From Lathyrus oleraceus (Eukaryota > Streptophyta > Magnoliopsida > Fabales > Fabaceae), in contig NC_066581.1 of assembly GCF_024323335.1 (NCBI RefSeq), forward strand, positions 36,164,699 through 36,228,698: a stretch of 64,000 bases of DNA, read 5' to 3'. Of this stretch, positions 33,607 through 43,905 are shown piece after piece. The notes beneath the pieces are model-generated. The model saw only the letters and a list, made by a program, of their open reading frames with translations. It made no database searches and was not told the DNA's origin. Positions within the stretch are counted from its first letter, which is position 1. Each line of letters begins with the position of its first letter. Both the position numbers and the translations under genes were made by a program.

Positions 33607-34700
33607 TTGTTTTCATTTTTCCCCCTTTTTGATTTGTCTCGTTCCGACATCGAAAAAAATAATTCTCCGGATCTCATTGATAACAATTTGGTTACACCTC
33701 TGTATGACTTCGACAATCCGATCTATCATGCCGAAGAAGAAGATGAAGAAGATTGTGATCTGCTGGAATTAGCCAGGTTGTTAAAACAAGAGGAGAAGGT
33801 GATTCAGCCGTATGAAGAGCGGGTTGAGATTGTCATTCCAAGCGCCGCCGAGGTCAGGAAGGAAGTAAAGAGTGGGGCCGCTTCAGAGGCGAGTCAAGAG
33901 CAAAATGGTAGCCTTGTTGAAAGAGCATGTGGATGCCTTCGCCTGGTCATGTCAGGATACGCCAGGGTCGGATACCAATGTCGATATGCGCAAGCTACCA
34001 TGGAAAGAAGACTGTCCTCTAGAGAAGCAGAATGCCGGTGCTACTTATCAGAGAGCCATGGTGACTTTGTTTCATGATATGATTCATCATGAAATCGAAT
34101 GCTATGTTGATGACATGATAGCAAAAGTCCCAGACAGAAGAGGGGCATCTGGTGGATCTGGCCAAGCTGTTGGACCAGTTGAGACAGTTCAAACGGAGGT
34201 TGAATTCAAATAAGTGCACTATCAGAGTGCGAGCCGGTAAGCTGCTGGGGTTCATTGTAAGAGAGCAATCGAGGTTGATCCTGCAAAAAAAAAAAAAAAA
34301 AAAAAAAAAAAGGGGAAAAAGTAATGCAAGAAGTGCCTGAACCGAGAACAAAAAAGAAAAAGAGGTTCGTGGTCTATTAGGTAGATTGAACTACATGTCA
34401 TGGTTCACATCTCCTCTAACATCCACGTATGAACCCGTATGAAAACGGATCAAACGGTCAGGTGGAATAATGATTGCCAAGGGGCATTAAAGAATTAAAA
34501 GAATAAGTTGCAGGAGCCTCCGATTCTGTTGCCTCCCTATGGAGAGAGACCGTTAATCCTGTACTTGACAGCCCTCGAGGAGTCCATGAGGTGTGTACTG
34601 GGGCAGCATGACGAGTCTGGTCGAAAAGAGCATGCAATTTACTTTAGCAAAAAGTTTACCGACTGTGAAACAATACATTCACTGCTCGAGAAAACTTGAT
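33607..34700 (+). pseudogene. Element 2 RT/RNase H remnants
   Basis: The start of the pol exon reads YDFDNPIYHAEEEDEEDC. After a frameshift come VALLKEHVDAFAWSCQDTP and then EKQNAGATYQRAMVTLFHDM with the catalytic YVDDMIAK. An in-frame deletion of about 125 codons, relative to element 3, removes the fingers region and the first catalytic Asp block. A run of 27 A (34285-34311) replaces part of the sequence after GFIV. A later fragment (34508-34699) is RNase H (MRCVLGQHDESGRKEHAIY). This cannot make active RT. Confidence 0.8.
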
Positions 34701-35115
34701 GTACTTTGGCATAGGCTGCTCGCCGACCGAGACAGTATATGCTGGTTCATACCACTTTGTGGATTTCGAGATGGATCTGATCAGGTAGATTTCTGAAAGA
34801 GCCAGCAATGACCGGACGGGTTGCCAAAGGGCCAATGATTTTGATTGATACGATTTGTGATACTCTCAGAAAGCAATCGAGGGGAGTGTATTGTCTGATT
34901 ACCTCGCCCAGCAATCCATTGAGGATTGTCAACCGATGAAGTTTGAATTCCCTGATGAGGACATCTCGAGGTGCTCTGATCGAAAGATTGAGAGTAACCG
35001 ATCCCGGAGGAGGGGCCTAACCCTGAATCCGAACGGATTCTGATGTCTGATGGGGGAGGTTAAGGTGAATAAGCTTTTGTTGCCCGGATAACGTTTGAAG
35101 GCACCGACGGTGTGA

Positions 35116-35595
35116 TTGAGTAGGAAACTGGTATCCTGGGTATCGAACCTCGGTACATCTACTGGGGCAACGCCTTTCTCTTTGGTATATGGAATGGAAG
35201 CGGTGCTACCAGTTGAGGTTCAGATTCCCTCTTTGAGAGTCCTGATGGACGTGAAGTTGCAAGAGGCTGAATGGGTAAGGATCCGGTACGAAGAGTTAAG
35301 CCTGATTGAAGAAAAGAGGCTGGCAGCCATCTGTCATGGGCAGTTATACCAGCAGCGGATGAAGCGTGCTTTTGACAGAAAGGTACGACCTCGGGTATAT
35401 CACGTAGGTGATATAGTGCTGAAAAGGATCCTTCCTCCTCAAAATGATCGAAGGGGCAAACGGACACCCAATTATGAAGGTCCATTCGTGGTCAAGAAGG
35501 TTTTCTCTGGTGGAGCCTTGTTGTTAACGACCATGGATGGCGAGGATTTTCCATTCCCTGTGAATGCAGACGCAGTTAAAAAATACTTCGTATAA
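35116..35595 (+). pseudogene. Element 2 integrase C-terminal region
   Basis: An open stretch of 159 codons begins at an integrase junction (TSTGATPFSLVYGMEAVLPV). It contains EEKRLAAICHGQLYQQRMKR and the C-terminal domain PNYEGPFVVKKVFSGGALLL, ending KKYFV. The core catalytic domain and zinc-binding domain are absent: the sequence between the RNase H fragment (34700) and 35116 holds only scrambled remnants. The preserved tail may reflect its recent common origin with intact relatives rather than function. Confidence 0.8.
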
Positions 35596-35604
35596 AGAGA
35601 CCCG

Positions 35605-35798
35605 CTGGACGAAAAGAATAAAATAGTCCAGGCAAAAATGGGCATCCCGGCGAACCAAAAAACAGAAAGAAAGGTTCGGGCAAAAATTAGGGATAAAATA
35701 AAAAGAAAAAATGTACACCCGGCAAGTCGAAAACCTGAAAAGGCGACTTGGGCAAGAAAGGGTATCCCGGTGGACTGAAAACCCGAAAGGGCGGTCCA
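35605..35798 (+). other. Element 2 post-pol hairpin array (4 hairpins)
   Basis: Four hairpins follow the pol stop. (1) CTGGAC with GTCCAG (35605-35641). (2) CGAACC with GGTTCG (35651-35678). (3) CAAGTCG with CGACTTG around CCT-GAAA-AGG (35723-35750). (4) TGGACTG with CGGTCCA around CCC-GAAA-GGG (35771-35798). Spacers hold GGCAAAAATGGGCATCCCGG and related forms. Stem sequences differ between hairpins but the pairing is kept. Confidence 0.72.
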
Positions 35799-35819
35799 GG
35801 AAAAAGAGGGATTGAAACG

Positions 35820-37660
35820 AACAACTGCGTCTGGCATGATCGTTTGCGCTTTGGTTAAGGCATCATGGATAATACCCGGTAGGGATCAATTGGAAACGTC
35901 TGGTTCAGAAGGCAGAAAGCACGGAGAGTCTGAGGACATATGGGGTGTAACTGAGTTGAAACTCGATGAGATTACGGGTTTCACATTGCCATTAGGATAG
36001 ATTTTTCCTTTTGTGCGCAATTACCTCTTTTCAGGAATTGCTTCCTTTGTATTGCTCAATTTGAGTCACACTTTTTCAATCAATAAAATGCATATTCAGT
36101 CAAATAATTTTGTTTTTGTCTTTCATTACCGCTTTGATTGCAAAAACATCCAGGTTATTTTTGATAAAGAATTTTGCATTTTAAGACATACAGGTCCCTT
36201 CCAATGCATGTTTATAAGATTGAAGGCTTGAAATCTTATTCGGAAGGTTGAGTGACCCAAGTGTTGAAATCTTGACACGCCTGGGGCACGGTTTTATCTG
36301 ATGATCTCTTTTGCAGGAACTGTTAGGTATCTTTCCCTCACTTGCAGGTTGTGATGTGGAAGCTTTTGACGAACAATCCCCACGGAGTCTAATCAGGGAC
36401 GAATGATGGAGAAACGGTGAAAAGACGACGAGGCGTACGACGGTCCTTGAGAATTAATCAAGAAAAGTCTTCAAAGTCGGAAGATTGAAAAGTCTGTATA
36501 AATCCCAGGAGTTCGTTCTCCGTCGAGTACGGAGCCGTTGGGAATACAAGATGATGGAGCAGAAAAGGTCCAGACGAGTCTGGGAGTTCTCAAAATTGGA
36601 AAGCTGACAGTGGATTTGGATGATGAATGCCAAAGGTTCGACGAGTCGATGGGTGTTCAGTACCGGACTTTCCTCAGCTCTCCAAGCAGAGTCAGAACGA
36701 CTGGTTCCCCCAGCAGATTCCAGGTCTGTGGACTCCCTAGCAGGGTCAAGATGGTTATCCCCAGCAGGTTCGAGATGGATGCTTCCCCAATCGCCAGGTC
36801 TGAAGGTTGCAATTTCCCCAGCGGAAGTATCTGTGTGCGTTGGTGTCCCAAGCGGAGTCGGGATTGATATCCTCAGCAAGTCAGAGACAGTTGTATCCCC
36901 ACAGAGTGCGTTGGTGGTGCTTCCCCAGCAATGTCCCCAAGTGGACCGGGTGCAAAGGAGGTTATCCCCAGCAAGGGTTGCCTTTTCCCAGCAGCGATAT
37001 TCCCCAGCAGGGTGGAGTCAGAGTGATGGCGAGTTCCTCAGCAGAGCGCCTCGAGCTCCCCAGAAGAGTCCCTTAAGGGGGATGCTTTTTATACATTCAT
37101 CATGAAAAATAAGCATGGCATATTGCATAATAAATCGCGTAGCATTTCCATAATTATGGAGCATTACGCTGAAAAAGTCAATCATGCATCATCATTGCAA
37201 GCATCAGTTAGTCTCAAGTCGAGGTCGGCGTTTGAGATTTATGTTTCGCCAGTGGGTGAAGGTGTTACTCGAGCCGTGGCTATTGTTTGAGAGGTGGTTC
37301 GCTCAAAAGGAAGATGCTACTCCGAGGAGTTTGGTACTGTATCAGCAGTATTCCCCCAGTAGTGCGATATTGGAGGAAGAGTTTCTGTCGAGCAGAGATG
37401 GAAATGATGGTCAGAAAAGTTTCGGGGTCCAAAAAGAAAAACAAGAAAGAGATAATCCCCAGCTAAACGCGAAGTGTTTGTCTGCCAGGGTTGGATAGAG
37501 AGCAGTCGGCTCAGGGCTTGTTATCCTCAGCATGGGTCGTTGTGGCACGCGTGCCGTCTCATGTATCACTATTCCTTTTCGCCGATGCTGACAGGCATGG
37601 AAGTGTTCCGGTGTCCAGACCGAGGCGGTGTCCAGACCGAGGCGGGTATCCAGACCGATG
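35820..37660 (+). other. Element 2 3' UTR, non-coding with tRNA-like motifs
   Basis: No supported gene. From about 36680 to 37070 the region holds about a dozen copies of a CCCCAGCAGRGTC-like phrase (for example at 36682, 36707, 36758 and 37037). The overlapping short open frames here are in several frames and show no known motif. Confidence 0.6.
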
Positions 37661-37671
37661 TGGCATTCCGG

Positions 37672-38090
37672 CCAGTTCCGATTTCCAGATCGAAGAAGTT
37701 CTCAACAATCAGGACGAAGAACTTGTGGCATTCCGGCCAGTTTCCGATTTCCAGATCGAAGAAGTTCTCAACAATTAGGACGAAGAACTTGTGGCATTCC
37801 GGCCAGTTTCCGATTTCCAGATCGAAGAAGTTCTCAACAATCAGGACGAAGAACTTGTGGCACTCCGGCCAGTTTCCGATTTCCAGATCGAAGAAGTTCT
37901 CAACAATCAGGACGAAGAACTTGTGGCACTCCGGCCAGTTTCCGATTTCCAGATCGAAGAAGTTCTCAACAATCAGGACGAAGAACTTGTGGCATTCCGG
38001 CCAGTTTCCGATTTCCAGATCGAAGAAGTTCTCAACAATCAGGACGAAGAACTTGTGGCATTCCGGCCAGTTCCGATTTCCAGATCGAAG
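37672..38090 (+). repeat. 66-bp tandem repeat (about 6 copies) in element 2 3' UTR
   Basis: The phrase CCAGATCGAAGAAGTTCTC recurs every 66 bp from about 37684 to 38014, with a last diverged copy near 38080. Because 66 is divisible by three and the unit has no stop in some frames, several long overlapping open frames appear; these are a by-product. Each unit contains the inverted repeat AAGTTCT with AGAACTT. Tandem repeats of this kind in the 3' region of Ogre-like elements are known sources of satellite DNA. Confidence 0.9.
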
Positions 38091-38477
38091 AAGCTCACGA
38101 CGATTAGCTCGATGCAGCTTGCGGCAATCCGGCCAGTTTCCCGGTATCCAGACCGAAGTGGTATCCAGACCGAAGAGGTGTTCAGACCAAAGTGGCGTTC
38201 AGGCTAATTCCCCCAGGTGTTCAGGCCATGGTTATCCCTGCGTTACCATTTATTTTGGTATCCAGGTCGACGTTCTTGTTTCGGCATTCCGGCCGACTTT
38301 CTCCGTACCAGACGGGTTATTCTTCTTTCAGAGATCGCTTCTTCGCCGATTCTGACAGGCGCTGTTAATTATTTCCCATCAGAGTGCAAATTGTTCGTCT
38401 GTTCTTGGTATTCAATCACTCTTCACCCTGATCATCTGAAAGCCGAGGCTGTTCATATCGACAGGTTCACAGTGGAT

Positions 38478-38491
38478 GGAATAGGGGCAGC
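38478..38491 (+). promoter_or_regulatory. Element 2 polypurine tract
   Basis: GGAATAGGGGCAGC directly precedes the 3' LTR start at 38492 and matches those of elements 1 and 3. Confidence 0.8.
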
Positions 38492-38607
38492 TGTAACACC
38501 TCAAAATTTGCCCTCCTCTCTTGGGACTAGCTTAACATATTGCATATCATTTTTTTAGGACATTAGTCATTAGCATGTTGCATATCATGTGGCTACATTG
38601 AGCAAGT
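38492..38607 (+). repeat. Element 2 3' LTR, first 116 bp
   Basis: Identical in order to 21489-21604 of the 5' LTR, then interrupted at CAAGT (38603-38607) by element 3. The LTR continues at 59348 with the duplicated CAAGT. Confidence 0.93.
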
Positions 38608-41600
38608 TGTCGCGGCGCGAAAAATACCCAAGCGTAGGGAACGCTCGAAATATAAATAAAACAGAGTCGCCATCGAACTTTATTTATTCCCAAAGAGGGA
38701 AAGGGGAAATATCGATAAAACCTACAAAAATCAAAAAGAAATGGTCATCGCAACCAAATCGGGTTCGGGAGTCGGTTATGCAAGGGGAAGGTATTAGCAC
38801 CCCTCACATCCATCGTACTCGATGGGACCCATTTAGTTAGTTTCGTGTTAGAGTGTTAGGGTGATATCGTTTGCGATCTTCTACTTATCGGATGAGGAAA
38901 GAGAAAGAAAGAAAGGAAAGACTTAGGGTTTTTAATGTTAATGTGCCTGACAAGATTTCGCAATCCTGCTCCTACGTATCTCCAGGTGCTATGAAGAACT
39001 CAAGGCATACGTAGTTCTACCCAAAGAGAACTACTGGGTGGATTGCTTTTAAAGAGAGTGATGCTTGGATCATATTTGAGCGATTAAACCTTTACTTGCT
39101 GCTCGCTCTTGGAGGCTGAAGTCTTTGTTTGTTTCACATCAAAATGGATATTGCATACTGTTTTCTGAAAATGTTTTCGAAGTTGCACAAGGGCGGAAAA
39201 AAGTTTGAGTTGATTTTAAGCGGAGACAAGCATCTAAGCAGGGAGCTCTACTGCAGTACTCAGATGCTCGAAAAGGAAGAGGCCTAAGCCCAATCACTCT
39301 CTTTTCATCCAAAAGTTTGTTTATGAAAATGTATGGCAAATTAGGTCAAAGTTCATTAACGGAAGACGATTAATCAGACAGAGAGCTCTACAGCAGTGTC
39401 CAAATAATCGGGAAAGAGAAGGTCGATACCCAATCAATCTTTTTCTTCTATAAGAGAAATGACCTAATTCTAGTAATTATTGTATTTTAATATGGAAGAC
39501 GAATGTTTGAACATTGAGCTCTACAGCAGTATCCTAACATCCGAAACAGAGAAAGTCTAAACTTAATCAGTTTCTTCCATTTTTATTGTGAAAAGCTTTT
39601 GAAAATAGGGGGACGACTTGACATTGGATCAAGTGTCAGAAGTTGACTTATGAAAAATAATTTGGATGTGGCGGGGGCAGTGTTTGACTTTACAATCAAT
39701 TTGGATTTGATTTGGGAAAAAAGACTCGACGTTGGACCGAGTGTTTGTTTTTGTTCTTTTCTATAGGGGTTGATTTTAATCTTCTGTTAACAATCAACTA
39801 GTACAGTAAAGTAAATGAAAGCGGTAAATTTATTACACATATTTAGGAATGGGGGTACAATTTATCAAATGGGGATACAACATGATAATTAAATTATATG
39901 AGCTTTGAAAGACAATTGAAAAAATAAAAGAATCTCGTTGTAAGAAGGCCCAAGAGAAAGCCAAGGGACTCGAAGTAAAAATCAAAATTTAAACTAAAAG
40001 AAATTTAGCGATATGTTAAACAATCGTAAAGCGATTCATGTATGAATTAAACTATCTGAGGTTGGTCAATAAACTCTATGCATTTAAACATGTTCGGAAA
40101 CAAAATTAAATTTATGCTCCGAATTCACAATGCACTGAAAACTAACTAAATAGAAGCTATGCATTATTTTTACTAACACAATAATATTGTAAAAATCAAC
40201 ACCGTTACTGTAATTGAAAAAATAAATAAATAATAAAAAAAACCTAAATATAACTATAAAAAAAAATATTTATCTCTAGCATGAAGTGCAAAAAGAAATA
40301 GAAAAATTATACACATGTATATTCTCACACCCTTTGCAAGTAGTGCTTTTGCCGAATCAACGTATATTCCAAATTATTCATATTGTTTCTGTGCTATATA
40401 CATAGTGTTAGTGGCACATGCTAAGAATTTGTGGAGCATGTCTAAAAATATATTATTTCTAAGATTTAGATGGCAGTACATTGTCAACACACATACTGCT
40501 AGATTTTTCAATGTGTCATGAAATTATCAAAATTTTCAAAGAAAGAAAACTCACCAGTATCATTTAAATAAAGAATGATTAAAATAAAAGATAAAAAATA
40601 GGATATTATAAATAGAAATGAATAAATAATAATATAAATAAATAAATGAACAAAGAGATTAGTTTGAATGTCTTGTTACCATTTACTTTCTTTGCTTTAT
40701 TTTTTTTTTAAAAAAATTCAGTAAAAACAACTTTCTTACCTTTCTCTAAAAAAAACCCAGATCAATCGGAGAGTGGATGGCACGGTTGACAGATGAAAAC
40801 ATGCGGCTTCGTGGAAAACATGCAACGTCCTTATTTTGTTGTTGTTGTGTTAAATAGTGTAGGATTTATGAAGGTGATGAAACAAAGAAGAGGGTAAAGG
40901 TCTTGGTATGTTGTGGTGGTGTAAAGTAACGAGATATGACACTTTGCCGGAAAAGTGGAAGTTCTAGCAGTGGTGGTTATGGCTTATTTTGAGGAGACGA
41001 AGAGTGTAGTTTGAAATGGTTTAAGTTGTATCACATTTTCAATGCAAGTTGTAAATGGTAGGTGAAGTTTGGAAGAGTGATGGAGACTATGATGATTGAT
41101 GAGTTTTTTTTATGGAGATGAGGAAGTGGTGAAGAGAAATGTTAAGGTGGAAGTAAGAAGATGATGAAATGAAAATAATGAAAAAGAGAGACGTTCCATT
41201 CCTCTGTTACTAAGTGTTTCTATTTCAACATGAAAATATCTTAGTTCAACTTAAGGTATTGTTTGGCTTCTTTCCCAATCAAAACGATTTTTTCTACTAG
41301 TTATCACACGTGCCCTTTTTTAACAGGTAGAAAGCTGAAATATATTTGTGGTGGAGAAAGATGGAGGCGTGTCCATATTTTGTGGTAGAGAAAAAAAGAG
41401 ACATTTTTTTTAATTAAATTTTGAATCTTAAAATTTTTTAAATAAAAGTTAAAAACTCTAATCAATTAGAATAAATAACTAAAAATAAATAAAATAAAAA
41501 AGTTATACTTTTAAAAAAACACAAATAATTTTAATTAAATCCACTAATTTAATTGGCAATAAAATAAAATAAAATAAAATCGGATAAAATAAAAAAAGAA

Positions 41601-42380
41601 CAAATATTGAGCGTAAAAATGCCTGAAACATTAAATTGAATGCACTAAAATGATCTACGCGAAATAAACTTCTCAAAAATATATAGGTTTTTATCGAACT
41701 TTGAAATAAAAATTGACCGTTAAAAATTCCAGACTGATTAAAATGTAAATGAAAAAGTAGTCGAAAAAATTAAAACGAGCATACCTGGCTAAACTAAGCA
41801 GAACGTAAATTAAGAAAACTAACGCCTGCAAGCTTGATCTTTAAAATTTTACGCCCGCTAATTTGATGTACATTTGAGAAACAATTTGACCGGTCTGTCT
41901 GTAATTCTGAAAAATTGTTTTGAGTGATATTTTAAGTGTTATCCAAAACAAAATACATGTCGTGACAAGTATAAAAATGAAAACGTCTTGTAAATATACT
42001 GAATTGCTGACTGGATAACCGTGAACAGACAATCAGATGCAAATGAATCGCTCTTGTACAATTTGTTGTTGATTCTCAAACAAAACCCTACAAAGATTCA
42101 GACAACGACAATACTCTTGATTATCACTTTCTGAACCTCTGAAACACAATGCAATAATAAAAAAAAAGCGATGCAACAAGATTGAGAAATTAAGTCTTTT
42201 GACTTCTTAATCAACAGACAACTGAATGAGTATTATCAAAGTCGGATAAAATGTCAGAATTCTTGACTTTTTACCTGAACCCTGATGAATGCTTTAAATT
42301 GATGAAATACACGACAAAATGGATTGATTTATGTTATGTTGATGCGAGTGAAAACTCAGGGTAAAATTTAGGGTATGACA
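38608..42380 (-). repeat. Element 3 3' LTR (3,773 bp)
   Basis: Plus-strand ends are TGTCGCGGCGCG and GGGTATGACA; in the sense direction it starts TGTCATACCC. Shorter than and diverged from the other LTR families here, but its 5'-left block (about 38650-38830) is shared: AGAGTCGCCA, GGTATTAGCACCCCTCAC and the CCATCG-TACT-CGATGG hairpin (38810-38825). The middle part is AT-rich with no supported gene. Confidence 0.93.
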
Positions 42381-42395
42381 GCTGCCCCTATTTAA
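42381..42395 (-). promoter_or_regulatory. Element 3 polypurine tract
   Basis: The sense strand reads TTAAATAGGGGCAGC next to the 3' LTR start TGTCATACCC, the same tract as in elements 1 and 2. Confidence 0.8.
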
Positions 42396-42534
42396 ACATC
42401 TTTAACTAGAGGATATGAAGAAATCTTCTTCAAATCGTCATGGTGAAAGATAGTTTAAATACCAAACAGACCCAAATTTTCCCTTTTATGTAGAAGAATG
42501 ATAAGCTCATGGTTATGACCGAATGCACTTGGAT

Positions 42535-43905
42535 TTAAGAAATACTCTTGATTTCTTAATCAGCTGACGGTAATGCGAATAAATGCAATGAGATTTAAGA
42601 AATACTCTTGATTTCCTAATCGTTTGGTGGTATGCATGTAAATGAAGGTTAAGAAGTCCTCTTAACTCCTTAAAAATGAATGCGCATGAATTGAGAAATA
42701 CTCTCGATTTCTCAACTATATGAATGAAAAATGTTATGTATGCTAAGAAGTGCTCTTGACTCCTTACAGCTGAATGAATTAAAAAATACTCTTGATCTCT
42801 TAATCATATGGTTGAATGAAAATGCAGATGAATTGAGAAATACTCTTGATTTCTTAGAATATATGCAAATGAATTAAGAAATACTCTTGATTCCTTAATC
42901 ATGAATGTAAATGAATTGAGAAATGCTCTTGATTTCTCAGATGACATGCATATGAGTTAAGAAATACTCTTGATTTCTTAATCATGAATGTAAATGAAAT
43001 ATGTATGAGTTAAGAAATACTCTTGATTTCTTAATCATGATAATGCAGATGAGTATGAGTTAAGAAATACTCTTGATTCCTTAATCATGAGTGTAAATGA
43101 ATTGAGAAATGCTCTTGATTTCTCAGATGACATGCATATGAGTTAAGAAATACTCTTGATTTCTTAATCATGAATGTAAATGAAATATGTATGAGTTAAG
43201 AAATACTCTTGATTTCTTAATCATGATAATGCAGATGAGTATGAGTTAAGAAATACTCTTGATTCCTTAATCATGAGTGTAAATGAATTGAGAAATTCTC
43301 TTGATTTCTCAGATGGCATGCAGATGAGTTAAGAAATACTCTTAATTTCTTTATCATGAATGTAAATGAATTGAGAAATTCTATTGATTTCTCAAATGGC
43401 ATGCAGATGAGTTAAGAAATACTCTTGATTTCTTAATCATGAATGTAAATGAATTGAGAAATGCTGTTGATTTCTCATATGGCATGTGGATGAGTTAAGA
43501 AATACTCTTAATTTCTTAATCATGAATGTAAATGTACTGGGAAATGCTCTTGATTTCTCAGATGATATGCAAATGACTAGGGATGAGAGAATCATGTTCA
43601 GTTGCTCTTGACTGAAATTAGATATCTGGGATGGATTTGTTATAAGGTAACATGCTCGACTGGTCTTCAGACGTTCTTCATTGAAGGCAGACACTCTTGG
43701 GGGAATAAATGATCATATTCGACTGCTTTTGGCTAAAGATGTCATATTCAGCAACTCTTGGCTGAAACTGATGCACTCAACGACTCTTGGTTGAAGCAAA
43801 AACTATAAAATAAAATAGTGTTCAACTGCTCTTGGCTGAAACTAATGCATTCAACTGCTCTTGGCTGAAACTAATGCATTCAACTACTCTTGGTTGAAGC
43901 GAATT
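42535..43905 (-). repeat. Hairpin array with conserved loop in element 3 3' UTR
   Basis: More than 20 short hairpins in a row. On the plus strand the commonest are TTAAGAAAT - ACTCTTG - ATTTCTTAA and TTGAGAAAT - GCTCTTG - ATTTCTCA, alternating every 40-50 bp with spacers such as TCATGAATGTAAATGA. Others keep the loop but change both arms: AAGAAGT with ACTCCTT (near 42740) and TTGAGAAAT with ATTTCTCAA (near 42685). From about 43590 come shorter stems such as TTCAAC with GTTGAA and TCAGC with GCTGA. No open frame is supported. Confidence 0.8.

Larger units (their letters stand above)
21489..38607 (+). mobile_element. Ogre element 2 (non-autonomous), left part up to insertion of element 3
   Basis: A plus-strand Ogre-type element inserted into the pro region of element 1. 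5' LTR 21489-26345; tRNA-Arg primer binding site 26346-26366; interior 26367-38477, including a 5,048-bp solo LTR from a later insertion; polypurine tract 38478-38491; 3' LTR beginning 38492. The 3' LTR is split at 38607 by element 3 and resumes at 59348. Left TSD candidate CTCGA (21484-21488); the right copy is beyond the window. The interior lacks ORF1, most of gag, protease, most of RT, the second RNase H and most of integrase. The element could move only with help from others. Confidence 0.9.

Noticed and set aside
37474..38355. Open frame of 293 codons, plus overlapping frames of 159 and 138 codons
   Set aside because: They are translations of the 66-bp tandem repeat, which is open in several frames because its period is divisible by three. 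No protein motif; not evidence of coding.
42535..43905. CRISPR-like repeat array
   Set aside because: Regularly repeated palindromes, but in a plant retrotransposon 3' UTR; spacers are themselves repeated and of irregular length, and there are no cas genes.
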